From Thiomargarita sp. (GTDB taxonomy: Bacteria > Pseudomonadota > Gammaproteobacteria > Beggiatoales > Beggiatoaceae): a stretch of 55,268 nt of DNA. A program made the translations under genes and the position numbers. The notes under the pieces are model-generated. The model did no database searches. It was not told the origin of the DNA and saw only the letters and a program-made list of their open reading frames with translations. The stretch is taken from positions 1-55,268 of the forward strand of contig DZAL01000008.1 in assembly GCA_022729575.1 (NCBI GenBank), written 5' to 3'. Of the stretch, positions 35,487 through 44,295 are shown in pieces; position 1 is the first letter of the stretch; every line of letters begins with the position of its first letter.

Positions 35487-37466
35487 CTAGATCACTCTTT
35501 CATTTCCTCCATCTATCGCCACTTGAGCCCCCGTAGTTTTCGCAAACACTGGTCCGGCCATCGCACACACTAATGCGGCGACATCTTTGGAAGTCACTTC
35601 CACCTTCAATAAATTATTAGTTTTGTACGATTCTACCGTCATCCCATAATGTTTAGCGCGTTTTTCCAACACTTCTGGAGTCCAAATCGCGGTATCAAAA
35701 ACCGCATTAGGATGCACCACATTCACGCGGATTCCCAGACTGGCCAATTCCAACGCTGCTACTCGTGCCAATTGTGTCAACCCAGCTTTGGCCACCGAAT
35801 ACGCAGAGACCCCAGGTCCTGGTGCGGACACATTTTTTGACCCAATAATCACTATCGCCGGGTCAATTCCTAATTTAAGATAAGGAATGCACTGTTGCAA
35901 TAAACTTTGATGACTCGATAAATTAACCGCCAAACTCTTCTCCCAAGTGCTTGGTTTAGTATCGGCAATAGTTTCACTAGGCGGAAAAATGCCCGCATTG
36001 CTAACCACTATATCCAAACCGCCAAATCGGCGCACGGTTTGGGCGACCGCAGCTTGCAGTTGCTCACCATCAGTCACTTCGCACACTCGACCCAACAGTG
36101 TAGAAGATTTGAATAACGTCGTAACAGAAGGATTCAAATCCAATGCCACCACCGCCGCGCCTTGACGGTGCAACGCCTCGGCACAAGCCCGCCCAATCCC
36201 ACTTGCCGCCCCAGTCACCAATGCTACTTTCCCTTGAAAAGGCAGGACGGCACTGGTTTTGCGCAATTTAGCCTGCTCTAATTCCCAATATTCCATCTCG
36301 AAAATATCGCGCTCTGGCAACGCTTGCCAACCACCTAAGATTTCTGCTTGCTGAATGGCGCGAATAGTATGGTCCTTAATATCGGAAACTATATTGGCTG
36401 CTTTGACACTCGTACCAAAACTGATTAGACCCCATGCCGGCCAGACCGCCCAACAAGGAGAAGGATTCAACTGCGTCAATTGACCGTTAGTATGACGCAA
36501 AAAATAATCACGATAAGACTGAAGATAGTGATTAACGGTCGTTTCTATCTCCTCTGTGCTACTCAACACCAGCGGTATTCTTTTAGTCCGAATCACATGA
36601 TCTGGAGTCAATGGACCACGAGTAGCCAAATCCGCCACTTGAGGTAAATTGGCAAACTGCCAGGCATCGGCAGAAGTGTCTAGTTTAGCAATCACCGCCG
36701 TCCCTTGCGCTTTAGAAACGGCACGCCGCAATTGGGCCAGCGCCGGTAAATAGTCACTGCTCGTGGTCGGCGGCGGCGCTTGAATAATCGCACCTTGTTG
36801 CCGCAGATAATTTTCCGCCACCGTTACTATTTGAATCATACGTTCATAACTACTTTTCGCGGTCTCCCCAAAAGTAAACACCCCATGATTCAACAAAATC
36901 ATCCCCTCAATAGTCTCCCAATTTAGAGTTTTGGTCATCTCATAAATCGCTTTGGCCAGAATAAAACCGGGCATGACATAAGGGACAATCAACAGACGCG
37001 GACCATACAATTCTCGTACTCGCACCTCCCCCGCTTGGGTATTCGTAATAGTGACCACCGCATCGGCGTGAGTATGGTCAACATATTTAAAGGGAATCAG
37101 AGCATGTAAAATCGCTTCCACGGACGGAGTTGGGGCATTAGGATTAATCATAGCCGCCCGTTGCCAAGTCACCATCTCGGTATCACTAAGATGAGCTAAG
37201 GTAGCCAACCGAGTTAACACCGATAATTTCACCGGCGCAAAACCTGCCGCTTCGATAGTGGCTAAATCCCAACCGCTCCCTTTGACATAAAGAATCTCCT
37301 CATGGTCACCAAATAAATTGGTGACGGTAGTTTTTACTGAAGTATTACCTCCCCCGTGTAAAACGAGGTCTGGCTCTTGTCCTAACAAACGGGAAGAATA
37401 AACCCGTAAGAGTAAATCATCGTAGCTATATTGGTTAGCTTCGTGCTCATTCCATCTATTTTGCAT
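35487..37466 (-). CDS. Bifunctional class II aldolase/short-chain dehydrogenase
   Basis: A fusion of about 659 residues. The N-terminal part (to about 400) is a class II aldolase/adducin domain: HGGGNTSVK, YVKGSGWDLATIE and zinc histidines in HTHADAVVTITN and LLNHGVFTFGE. The C-terminal part (from about 425) is a Rossmann SDR: TGAASGIGRACAEAL, SNAGIFPPS and YSVAKAG (Tyr-x3-Lys). Homologues (YuxG/RhaD-like fusions) cleave rhamnulose-1-phosphate-type sugars and oxidise lactaldehyde; the actual substrate here is unknown because no sugar operon is adjacent. ATG 37466 (MQNRWNEHEA) has GGAG 8 bases upstream; the longer frame is not supported. Confidence 0.9.
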   Translation of the reverse strand: MQNRWNEHEANQYSYDDLLLRVYSSRLLGQEPDLVLHGGGNTSVKTTVTNLFGDHEEILYVKGSGWDLATIEAAGFAPVKLSVLTRLATLAHLSDTEMVTWQRAAMINPNAPTPSVEAILHALIPFKYVDHTHADAVVTITNTQAGEVRVRELYGPRLLIVPYVMPGFILAKAIYEMTKTLNWETIEGMILLNHGVFTFGETAKSSYERMIQIVTVAENYLRQQGAIIQAPPPTTSSDYLPALAQLRRAVSKAQGTAVIAKLDTSADAWQFANLPQVADLATRGPLTPDHVIRTKRIPLVLSSTEEIETTVNHYLQSYRDYFLRHTNGQLTQLNPSPCWAVWPAWGLISFGTSVKAANIVSDIKDHTIRAIQQAEILGGWQALPERDIFEMEYWELEQAKLRKTSAVLPFQGKVALVTGAASGIGRACAEALHRQGAAVVALDLNPSVTTLFKSSTLLGRVCEVTDGEQLQAAVAQTVRRFGGLDIVVSNAGIFPPSETIADTKPSTWEKSLAVNLSSHQSLLQQCIPYLKLGIDPAIVIIGSKNVSAPGPGVSAYSVAKAGLTQLARVAALELASLGIRVNVVHPNAVFDTAIWTPEVLEKRAKHYGMTVESYKTNNLLKVEVTSKDVAALVCAMAGPVFAKTTGAQVAIDGGNERVI

Positions 37467-37498
37467 AATGTGGTCTCCGTCAATGATCATAATTCACT

Positions 37499-37613
37499 TA
37501 TAGTAATATTCACCTACTGTTGTACTTCTGAGGGATAACACCCCTCGAAGGGGTGTTATCCCTGCTGTTTGGCCAAACTTATTATGGGACAACTAGATAA
37601 GGATATTACTATA
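37499..37613. mobile_element. Type D miniature element
   Basis: Inverted ends TATAGTAATATTCACC and GGATATTACTATA enclose the AGGGATAACACCCC hairpin and TTTGGCCAAA. The length is 115 bp, against 116 bp for the copy at 42713. It sits in the divergent gap between the aldolase and ABC genes. No clear flanking duplication is seen here. Confidence 0.85.
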
Positions 37614-37622
37614 ATTAGCACA

Positions 37623-37669
37623 ATTAGCATAATTTGGTATAACTATGCTATTATACGAATTATGCTAAT
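37623..37669. promoter_or_regulatory. Inverted repeat (possible operator) before the ABC exporter operon
   Basis: ATTAGCATAATT (37623-37634) and AATTATGCTAAT (37658-37669) are perfect 12-base inverted arms 23 bases apart, with an extra half site (AATTAGCACAATT) just before and a related ACTATGCTATTATA inside. The geometry suits a regulator binding two half sites upstream of the operon that starts at 37699. The regulator is not identified. Confidence 0.5.
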
Positions 37670-37698
37670 AATGCCAATTAAGTGAATTAAGATCAATT

Positions 37699-38622
37699 AT
37701 GTCAAATTTAGTGATTTCAGTCCATGGTTTAAGCAAATTTTTCGGTAAACGATGTGTCGTCAACCAATTTGCTTTACAAGTGGAGCGTGGACAAATTTAT
37801 GGTTTTTTAGGACCCAATGGCAGTGGTAAGACCACTACCATTCGAATGTTATGTGGCCTACTCACGCCAGATGCGGGTGAAGGACAATGTTTGGGTTATA
37901 ATATTCTCACCCAGTCGGAAGAAATTAAACGTCAAGTGGGTTACATGACGCAAAAATTTACCTTATATGAAGACTTAACCATTCGTGAAAATTTAGATTT
38001 TGTGGCACGTATTTATGGCATGTCTAAACGGCGACAACGAGTAACTGACAGTTTACAACAATTAGGTTTAATGGAACGCGCTCATCAGTTAGCCGGTGCG
38101 CTCTCCGGCGGCTGGAAACAACGACTAGCGTTAGCAGCTTGTTTGTTACATGAGCCACAATTATTATTACTCGATGAACCTACCGCCGGCGTTGACCCCA
38201 AAGCACGCCGCGATTTTTGGGGACAAATTCATCAATTAAGTGTTCAAGGCATTACTACCTTGGTCAGTACCCACTATATGGACGAAGCCGAACGTTGTCA
38301 CCGGCTGGCTTATATCGCCTATGGCAACTTATTAGTGGATGGCACGGTGTCTGAAGTTATTAATCATTCTAATCTCATAGTGTGGAGCGTAAAAGGAGAC
38401 AAATTATGGCAATTACAACAACAATTGACACCGTTACCAGGCATCGAGCAAGTGGTACCGTTTGGGAATGTATTGCATATCAATGGTCATCAAGCGGAGT
38501 TATTACAACACAGTCTAGCCCCCTGGCAAGCCGATAACCGTTATGAATGGCAACGCTCTCAACCGACCTTAGAAGATGTCTTCATCAGTTTAATGCAGCA
38601 ATCTCAGGATAACAGTATATGA
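37699..38622 (+). CDS. ABC transporter ATP-binding protein (ABC-2 exporter)
   Basis: A 307-residue single ATPase domain: Walker A GPNGSGKTTTIR, Q-loop MTQKFTLYEDLTI, signature LSGGWKQRLALA, Walker B LLLLDEPTAGVDP, H-loop VSTHYMDEAERC. A C-terminal extension of about 80 residues resembles that of YbhF/CcmA-type exporters. It overlaps the permease gene by 4 bases (ATGA), forming a two-gene operon. YbhFSR-like systems normally also have a periplasmic HlyD-type protein and a second permease; neither is here, so drug or lipid export is only a family-level guess. Confidence 0.93.
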   Translation: MSNLVISVHGLSKFFGKRCVVNQFALQVERGQIYGFLGPNGSGKTTTIRMLCGLLTPDAGEGQCLGYNILTQSEEIKRQVGYMTQKFTLYEDLTIRENLDFVARIYGMSKRRQRVTDSLQQLGLMERAHQLAGALSGGWKQRLALAACLLHEPQLLLLDEPTAGVDPKARRDFWGQIHQLSVQGITTLVSTHYMDEAERCHRLAYIAYGNLLVDGTVSEVINHSNLIVWSVKGDKLWQLQQQLTPLPGIEQVVPFGNVLHINGHQAELLQHSLAPWQADNRYEWQRSQPTLEDVFISLMQQSQDNSI

Positions 38623-39752
38623 TAAAATTTTCTATATGGCGTTGGTGGGCAATAGTCACCAAAGAATTTATTCAAATGCGACGAGATCGTATGAGTTTCG
38701 CGATGATGGTGGGAGTGCCACTGATGCAGTTAGTCCTCTTTGGCTTTGCCATTAACTCGGATCCCAAACGATTACCGACGATAGTTTTAGCCGCTGACCC
38801 CAGCGTCTTTTCTCGTACTTTGATTCAAGCCTTAACCAATAGCGGTTACTTCCAGATTGTCAAAGTAGTACATCACGAAACTGAAATCGAGCACTGGTTA
38901 GCACTGGGACAAGCGCAATTTGCGTTGACCATACCCATCGACTTTTCCCGCCAACTGGTTCGTGGCGAACGTCCGGCCTTACTGTTAGAAGCCGATGCGA
39001 CTGACCCGGCGGCCACCAGCAATGCGTTGGGAACTTTAAACGTATTAATTCCGACCGTGTTTGACCGAGATTTAGTGGGCCCTTTACAGCATTTACGGAG
39101 CAAACCCGCCGCGGTAGAATTAAGAGTTCATCGCCGTTACAATCCCGACGGCATTAGTCAATACAACATTGTCCCCGGCCTAATGGGGGTAGTGCTCACC
39201 ATGACCATGGTCATGATTACCGCCTTAGCCATTACGCGGGAACGAGAACGAGGCACCATGGAAAATTTATTAGCTACCCCGGCGCGACCTTTGGAAGTGA
39301 TGATCGGTAAAATTATGCCTTATATTCTCATCGGTTATGTGCAAGTCACCTTGATTTTAATCGTAGCGCATTTCTTTTTCAAGGTGCCCATGCTCGGGAG
39401 TTTGGGATTATTGTATGGAATTGCCTTAATTTTTATTGCGGCCAATCTGGCCATTGGCATCACTTTTTCCACCATTGCGAAAAATCAGTTACAAGCCATG
39501 CAAATGGCCTTTTTTTTCTTTCTGCCCTCAATTTTATTATCCGGTTTCATGTTTCCGTTTCGTGGAATGCCTGCTTGGGCACAACAGATAGGAGAGGTTT
39601 TACCGTTGACTCATTTTTCACGATTAGTACGTGGAATTTTATTAAAAGGAAATGGCTGGGAGGAGAGTTTACCGGAATTATGGCCGATTGTGATATTTAT
39701 GGTGATAGTAATTATCTTAGGGATGTTGCGCTATCGAGAAACTTTAGACTAA
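38619..39752 (+). CDS. ABC-2 type transporter permease
   Basis: A 377-residue membrane protein of the YhhJ/YbhS type. One N-terminal helix (MSFAMMVGVPLMQLVLFGFA) is followed by a periplasmic domain of about 130 residues, then five hydrophobic segments (GLMGVVLTMTMVMITALAI through LPELWPIVIFMVIVIILGML). The ABC-2 signature around ITRERERGTMENLLATP is clear. It pairs with the preceding ATPase. The stop (39750-39752) is 2 bases from the type C element that follows. Confidence 0.93.
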   Translation: MIKFSIWRWWAIVTKEFIQMRRDRMSFAMMVGVPLMQLVLFGFAINSDPKRLPTIVLAADPSVFSRTLIQALTNSGYFQIVKVVHHETEIEHWLALGQAQFALTIPIDFSRQLVRGERPALLLEADATDPAATSNALGTLNVLIPTVFDRDLVGPLQHLRSKPAAVELRVHRRYNPDGISQYNIVPGLMGVVLTMTMVMITALAITRERERGTMENLLATPARPLEVMIGKIMPYILIGYVQVTLILIVAHFFFKVPMLGSLGLLYGIALIFIAANLAIGITFSTIAKNQLQAMQMAFFFFLPSILLSGFMFPFRGMPAWAQQIGEVLPLTHFSRLVRGILLKGNGWEESLPELWPIVIFMVIVIILGMLRYRETLD

Positions 39753-39754
39753 TT

Positions 39755-39953
39755 GGTAGTCCCTACCAACTAATGGAGGTATTAAAATCCAGGTGCTAAC
39801 TTTCCTAAACTTTACCAGTTTTAGGTTTCCTAAACCTCACCGGTTTAGGAAACCTCGGCGATTCTAAGTTTCCTAAACCTCAAAGGTTTAGGAAACTTTG
39901 AGCTTTGATAACTCATTGAAGGTTAACACCTCCATTGGTTTGGAGGGACTACC
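39755..39953. mobile_element. Type C miniature element abutting the permease stop
   Basis: Termini GGTAGTCCCTACC and GGAGGGACTACC with the TTTCCTAAACC hairpin stack inside, in the opposite orientation to the copies at 17202 and 42306. It begins 2 bases after the stop codon of the permease gene. Confidence 0.85.
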
Positions 39954-39955
39954 GA

Positions 39956-40063
39956 GGAAAAATACCGCCGAATTTCTGCTTCAGTACTTAAAACCTGGTG
40001 AAAAATTTGACCACTTTCAAACAGTTATCAAATCTATCTCTACCTTTCAAACAGTTATCAACC
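39956..40063. repeat. Type E fragment and a decayed PAL33 copy
   Basis: 39956-39989 matches the right end of the type E element (ACCGCCGAATTTCTGCTTCA). About 40006-40037 is a degenerate PAL33 (atttgaccactttcaaac, then agttatcaaatct) followed by another half site, showing how the palindrome decays. It sits just downstream of the kinase gene that ends at 40064. Confidence 0.6.
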
Positions 40064-42091
40064 CTACCTTAATTTTTTGATAGCTTCTTTAATTTTCACC
40101 GCTACCGGTAAAAAACGATATTCCTCATATAATTCTTCAAACCGTTGACTCTTTACTTGCCAATTTTGGTTAACTTTCTTAATTTCAGCTTGATGACTAT
40201 TCAACCAACCTTGGTGGTAGAGAGAGGCCTGTGAAAGAGAAGCCGGAATTTGTTCTAAAGAACGTTGTAAGGTCAATAAAATTAACAATTTCAACTCCAC
40301 GGCCGGCTCTAATTCTACCTCTTCACTCGCTCGTTGCAAAAAATTGTATAAATCTACCAAATCACCAAAATTGCTAGACCGTTCATTTAATTTTTGTTGT
40401 GCGACGGCCACATAACTTTGACCCGCGTTTAAGAGATTAAAGGGTTTAGTATATTTTTCCGAAACCCAGCCTTGATTATCATTGCCAGTATTAACGCGAT
40501 ACCAAATTTCTCCCGCGTGACGAGTTTGTTCTAGTTCGGAAACAATCGTACCAATTTGCAAAATCGAACCCTTATCGGCTTGATAACGTGGTGCTTGCCG
40601 TAACCGGACCCCGGCCCCGGTCATTATTCGCAACTGACCTTGAGGCAATTTGGCCAGAGCCGCCACCGCTCGCTGTTTAGCGGCAGTGCGTAGTTGAGTT
40701 TCACGGACCGACTGAGCTAAATCCTGAAGTTTCTTCTCCTGGGCGGGGTTAGGAGTGAATGAAGAGGTCCCCGGCAAGACCCTGGGTGCTACGACGACCT
40801 TAGTTGCAGTGGGCTTTGTCAGCTCAATCGCCTTGGCCGGGGAAGCAGTAGAATTGGCTGACGGAGTGGTCGCCAGCGCTTCGAAAGACACCGCTACCGA
40901 TGACCTCGCTGAATTAACCGGTGGCTCTGGTGCAGGAATGGTAGCAGGAGATACTGGGGGAAAAGAAATCTCTGGAGACGGAAACGGTGATGAGTTAATT
41001 GGTTTATCCTCGTCATTCGTGGTAGTGGTCCAGGAAATTGGCAGAGTGGCAAATTCCTGGCCAAACTGTTGGAGCCAGCGCAGATCATAAAATAACCAAC
41101 CTACCGCCACTATCACGCCCAACAACAGAGTTAACATTGCCAGTTTAACCCCAACTCCTCGATGAATTATCGGCCCTGGCAACGACGAGGATTTGATTAA
41201 CCGCGGTCGCCACAACGCCACACTTTGTGGTCGCGCTTGTTCATCAACGGCTAAGGCCCAATCAATGCCTTTTAAAAACCGTCTGGAATAGCGTCCTCGT
41301 CCCATTTTTACGGCTGGAATTAACGGATCTGGTTTCTCTCGCATCACCGCAGCCACTCGTTCAGTAGCTTCAGTAGGAATTTGCCCACTGATGAGCCGAT
41401 ACAACACCGCTCCCAGCGAATAAATATCGGTCCACACGCCTTGCTGACTGGCATCACTTTGATATTGTTCAAACGGCGCGTAGCCTGGTGTAACAATGGT
41501 GGTAATGCTACGACTGTGTTTACTCAAATCGTAACGCGCCGCACCAAAGTCAATCAATAACGGACTGTAATCCTTAGTCCGCAAATAAATGTTAGAAGGT
41601 TTAATATCTCGATGTAGAAAACCGCCATGATGCACCGCGGCTAAACCATCTAGGAGGGCCGATAGAAACAACATAATTTCGGCTTCGGTCGCCGTCTCCC
41701 CGTCTTTCAAAAAATTGGCTAAATTTTGACCTTGTTCATATTCCATCACGAGGTAAGCCGTGTTATTCGCATAAAAGAAATGCAAGACTCTCACTATGTT
41801 AGGATGTTTGAATTTGGCCAACGTTTGCGCTTCTTTAACAAAACGTTCTAGTCCCCAGATAAAATTTTCTGTATCTTTAGGAGACTTCGGTTGTACGCGA
41901 TAACTATCATTTTTGCGCACGGCTAATTCATTGGGTAAGTATTCTTTGAGGGCCACTAGCGTATTTAATTGAACGTCAAGCGCAAGATAGGTAATGCCAA
42001 AACCGCCATCGCCCAAAAGTTGTTTAATTTGATAATCACCCAACCGGTAACCGGCAGGTAGAGCATTTCGATGGTCAGATAAAAGGTGCAT
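40064..42091 (-). CDS. Membrane Ser/Thr protein kinase with extracytoplasmic SH3-like domain
   Basis: 675 residues. An N-terminal Hanks-type kinase (about 15-285): glycine loop LGDGGFGITY, K49 in VALKE, catalytic HRDIKPSN with D163, DFG at 182-184, and an activation segment TPGYAPFEQYQ, the pattern of Beggiatoa and cyanobacterial kinases. A single membrane helix near 310-330 (LAMLTLLLGVIVAVGWLFY) is followed by a Pro/Ser/Thr-rich linker and a bacterial SH3 domain (GVRLRQAPRYQADKG to GWVSEKYTKPF), then a helical tail of about 100 residues. It would phosphorylate cytosolic targets in response to an envelope signal. The target is unknown and no phosphatase gene is adjacent. Confidence 0.92.
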   Translation of the reverse strand: MHLLSDHRNALPAGYRLGDYQIKQLLGDGGFGITYLALDVQLNTLVALKEYLPNELAVRKNDSYRVQPKSPKDTENFIWGLERFVKEAQTLAKFKHPNIVRVLHFFYANNTAYLVMEYEQGQNLANFLKDGETATEAEIMLFLSALLDGLAAVHHGGFLHRDIKPSNIYLRTKDYSPLLIDFGAARYDLSKHSRSITTIVTPGYAPFEQYQSDASQQGVWTDIYSLGAVLYRLISGQIPTEATERVAAVMREKPDPLIPAVKMGRGRYSRRFLKGIDWALAVDEQARPQSVALWRPRLIKSSSLPGPIIHRGVGVKLAMLTLLLGVIVAVGWLFYDLRWLQQFGQEFATLPISWTTTTNDEDKPINSSPFPSPEISFPPVSPATIPAPEPPVNSARSSVAVSFEALATTPSANSTASPAKAIELTKPTATKVVVAPRVLPGTSSFTPNPAQEKKLQDLAQSVRETQLRTAAKQRAVAALAKLPQGQLRIMTGAGVRLRQAPRYQADKGSILQIGTIVSELEQTRHAGEIWYRVNTGNDNQGWVSEKYTKPFNLLNAGQSYVAVAQQKLNERSSNFGDLVDLYNFLQRASEEVELEPAVELKLLILLTLQRSLEQIPASLSQASLYHQGWLNSHQAEIKKVNQNWQVKSQRFEELYEEYRFLPVAVKIKEAIKKLR

Positions 42092-42297
42092 AGAATAAAA
42101 TCCTGCTAAAATATATTAAGTAGAGTGCAACCAGACCAGAAATTAAAAACGTAACTTTGAACCGGCGCTATAATTTTCTGTACAGTCAGTGTAGTCAGTG
42201 TAGGGTGGACAAGTATTGATTGGCCCACCAATCCACTCTGCGAAATGGTGGGTAACGATAAACTTGTTGCTCACCCGACCTACTAATTGTCTGAATC
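42092..42297. other. Intergenic DNA upstream of the kinase gene
   Basis: It contains a short direct repeat (gtcagtgtagtcagtgtagg near 42185) and GTAGGGTGGACAAGTATTGATTGG-like sequence of the type common in dispersed repeats, but no gene or clear promoter. Confidence 0.4.
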
Positions 42298-42305
42298 AGA
42301 ATTTT

Positions 42306-42504
42306 GGTAGTCCCTCCAAATCAATGGAGGTGTTAAAATTCAACGAGTTATCAAAGCTCAAAGTTTCCTAAACCTTTGAGGTTTAGGAAACTTAGAATCG
42401 CCGAGGTTTCCTAAACCTGTGAGGTTTAGGAAACCTCAAACTGGTAAGGTTTAGGAAAGTTAGCACCTGGATTTTAATACCTCCATTAGTTGGTAGGGAT
42501 TACC
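42306..42504. mobile_element. Type C miniature element, first of a tandem pair
   Basis: Ends GGTAGTCCCTCC and GGTAGGGATTACC. It is flanked by AGAATTTT on both sides (42298-42305 and 42505-42512), an 8-bp likely target duplication. The interior hairpins use TTTCCTAAACC arms. Confidence 0.88.
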
Positions 42505-42521
42505 AGAATTTTCAGAATTTT

Positions 42522-42844
42522 GGTAGTCCCTCCAAATCAATGGAGGTGTTAACATTCAACGAGTTATCAAAGCTCAAAGTTTCCTAAACCTTTGAGGTTT
42601 AGGAAACTTAGAATCGCTGAGGTTTCCTAAACTGGTGAGGTTTAGGAAACCTCAAACTGGTAAGGTTTAGGAAAGTTAGCACTTGGATTTTAATACCTCC
42701 ATTAGTTGCTATTATAGTAATACTCACCTACTGTTGTACTTTTCGAGGGATAACACCCCTTCGAGGGGTGTTATCCCTGCTGGCTGGCCAAACTCATTAT
42801 GGGACAACTGGATAAGGATATTACTATAGTTGCTAGGGACCACC
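42522..42844. mobile_element. Type C miniature element interrupted by a type D element
   Basis: Second type C copy, again bordered by AGAATTTT (42514-42521 and 42845-42852). Its right end is split after ATTAGTTGCTA by a type D element (42713-42828); after it, GTTGCTA is repeated and the end CTAGGGACCACC resumes. Removing the insertion restores a normal type C terminus. Confidence 0.88.
42713..42828. mobile_element. Type D miniature element nested in type C
   Basis: A 116-bp element with ends TATAGTAATACTCACC and GGATATTACTATA and the AGGGATAACACCCC hairpin. The direct repeat GTTGCTA flanks it (42705-42711 with one extra T at 42712, and 42829-42835). Confidence 0.88.
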
Positions 42845-42952
42845 AGAATTTTAAAATTAACCGAATAAAACCCAAACCAGACCATTTTGAAAATTCTAAA
42901 ATTTTGATTCAGACAACAATTTCAGCCAGTGTATGTAGAGTGATGGCCAATT

Positions 42953-43483
42953 TTAAGGTTTCAATTTTCGCCATTCCCAAGGCGTTTGTTGTAATCCTGG
43001 CTTGGCCCAAATACCCAATTTGGCATTTTTTGCTGGTTGTTCCGCATCCATATATTCTGAATTTTTACAATAGGCCTGGTAAACCGCCGCCTGACCCGTT
43101 TTCACTTGCATCAAATTTAAATTATTCTCTCCACTATAAACTTCGCCAACGGTGCGACCATAACGGTCTTTTTCGAACGAGATCACTTTCACTCGATTAC
43201 CGATTACTGAACGTAGATGATCACGAGCGATTTTGCCCCAGGGCGTTTGCCCCATTTCGGGCGTGTCGATACAATACATTCGTATCTTGGTTTCGTTGCC
43301 TTGGCAATTCACCGTTATGGTATCCCCATCATATACTCTGAGCACTTCACATTCATCAGTCGCTTGGGGCCAAACATTGAAAATCAGGGTGGAGAGAATA
43401 ATAATGACAATCAAGAGCCCAGGATATTTTTGGCGAGGTAATTGGTTCGCTAATGAGACTATATTAATTTGAGATTTAGGCAT
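42953..43483 (-). CDS. Membrane-anchored thermonuclease-family protein (SNase)
   Basis: 176 residues. A single N-terminal membrane or signal helix (KYPGLLIVIIILSTLIFNVW) is followed by an OB-fold SNase domain. The calcium and catalytic residues of staphylococcal nuclease have counterparts: aspartates in VYDGDTITV, R and E in IRMYCIDTPEMGQ, R in KDRYGRTVGEV, then AYCKNSEYMDAEQPAKNAKLG. It would cleave nucleic acids outside the inner membrane. ATG 43483 is the first ATG; a TTG 15 bases earlier is possible. No ribosome site is evident. Confidence 0.88.
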   Translation of the reverse strand: MPKSQINIVSLANQLPRQKYPGLLIVIIILSTLIFNVWPQATDECEVLRVYDGDTITVNCQGNETKIRMYCIDTPEMGQTPWGKIARDHLRSVIGNRVKVISFEKDRYGRTVGEVYSGENNLNLMQVKTGQAAVYQAYCKNSEYMDAEQPAKNAKLGIWAKPGLQQTPWEWRKLKP

Positions 43484-43524
43484 AATGTTTAAGACCAAAT
43501 TTGATAATTTTCGGAATCAGAACT

Positions 43525-43600
43525 AGATTTGACAACTTTCGAAAAGTTGCCAAATCTCGATAAGACTAGATTTGACAACTTTCGAAAAGTTGTCAACTCT
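43525..43600. repeat. Two PAL33 copies upstream of the nuclease gene
   Basis: Copies at 43525-43557 and 43568-43600. The first has one arm mutation (GTTGCC); the second has CAACTCT on one arm only (A to C at stem position 30), an unpaired intermediate of the change fixed on both arms at 28414-28442. Confidence 0.85.
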
Positions 43601-43613
43601 CGAAGTAAAGTCG

Positions 43614-44273
43614 TCAACTCTCGAAATTTTGTAACCACACCGGCAATTCTGATAAATCATCCAAACAAACCAACGGTCGACACTTGAGTAAACGGTCCTT
43701 TTCGTGCATCCCGTAACTCACCGCCACTGAGGCTACACCTGCATTGTTGGCCATCTGTAAATCATAATCAGTATCACCGACCATTAAAGTTTCCGAGTTT
43801 GACACCTCCAATTCCGCCATAATTTCTTGTAGCATCTGCGGATGTGGTTTGGAACTGGTTTCTTCCGCACAACGGCTACTCAAAAATAATGACTGTAACC
43901 CCGTGTCGTTCAGACTACGATTTAGTCCGAGCCGACTTTTACCGGTGGCCACGGCCAACCAGTAGCCAGTGGCGTGTAAGGTTTGTAACATCTCGGCGAT
44001 GCCAGAAAATAGAGGTGTGGGTAAGGCCGCTGCCGACCAAAAATAATCGTAGTAATGTTTGGCCAATAGCAATCGTGGTGACTGCGCCAAGGTTGGAAAT
44101 AACGCAATAATGCCCTCCTCTAAGCCTAAACCGATAATGGTTCGAATTTGGTTAACATTACGATATTCTAGTTGTAAATCAGCAATCGCGGCTTGAAAAC
44201 TATTGACAATGCGACCTTGGGAATCCATCAGAGTGCCATCCCAATCAAAGACTAATAATTTAAATTTTGGCAT
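43614..44273 (-). CDS. HAD-superfamily phosphatase (phosphoglycolate phosphatase-like)
   Basis: 219 residues, HAD subfamily IA with an alpha-helical cap. Motif I is DWDGTLMDS, motif II threonine in LAVATGKSR, motif III lysine in SSKPHPQML, motif IV GDTDYDLQMANNAG. The closest functional description is Gph-like phosphatase, removing 2-phosphoglycolate formed in DNA repair or by Rubisco, but substrate cannot be read from these motifs alone. ATG 44273 is preferred over an upstream TTG. A nine-copy palindrome array lies directly upstream. Confidence 0.88.
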   Translation of the reverse strand: MPKFKLLVFDWDGTLMDSQGRIVNSFQAAIADLQLEYRNVNQIRTIIGLGLEEGIIALFPTLAQSPRLLLAKHYYDYFWSAAALPTPLFSGIAEMLQTLHATGYWLAVATGKSRLGLNRSLNDTGLQSLFLSSRCAEETSSKPHPQMLQEIMAELEVSNSETLMVGDTDYDLQMANNAGVASVAVSYGMHEKDRLLKCRPLVCLDDLSELPVWLQNFES

Positions 44274-44295
44274 ATATTTCAATTAGTTAATAACA

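Noticed and set aside
42799..43341. Plus-strand frame of 180 codons over the nuclease gene
   Set aside because: It is antisense to a well-supported SNase gene and has no family features.
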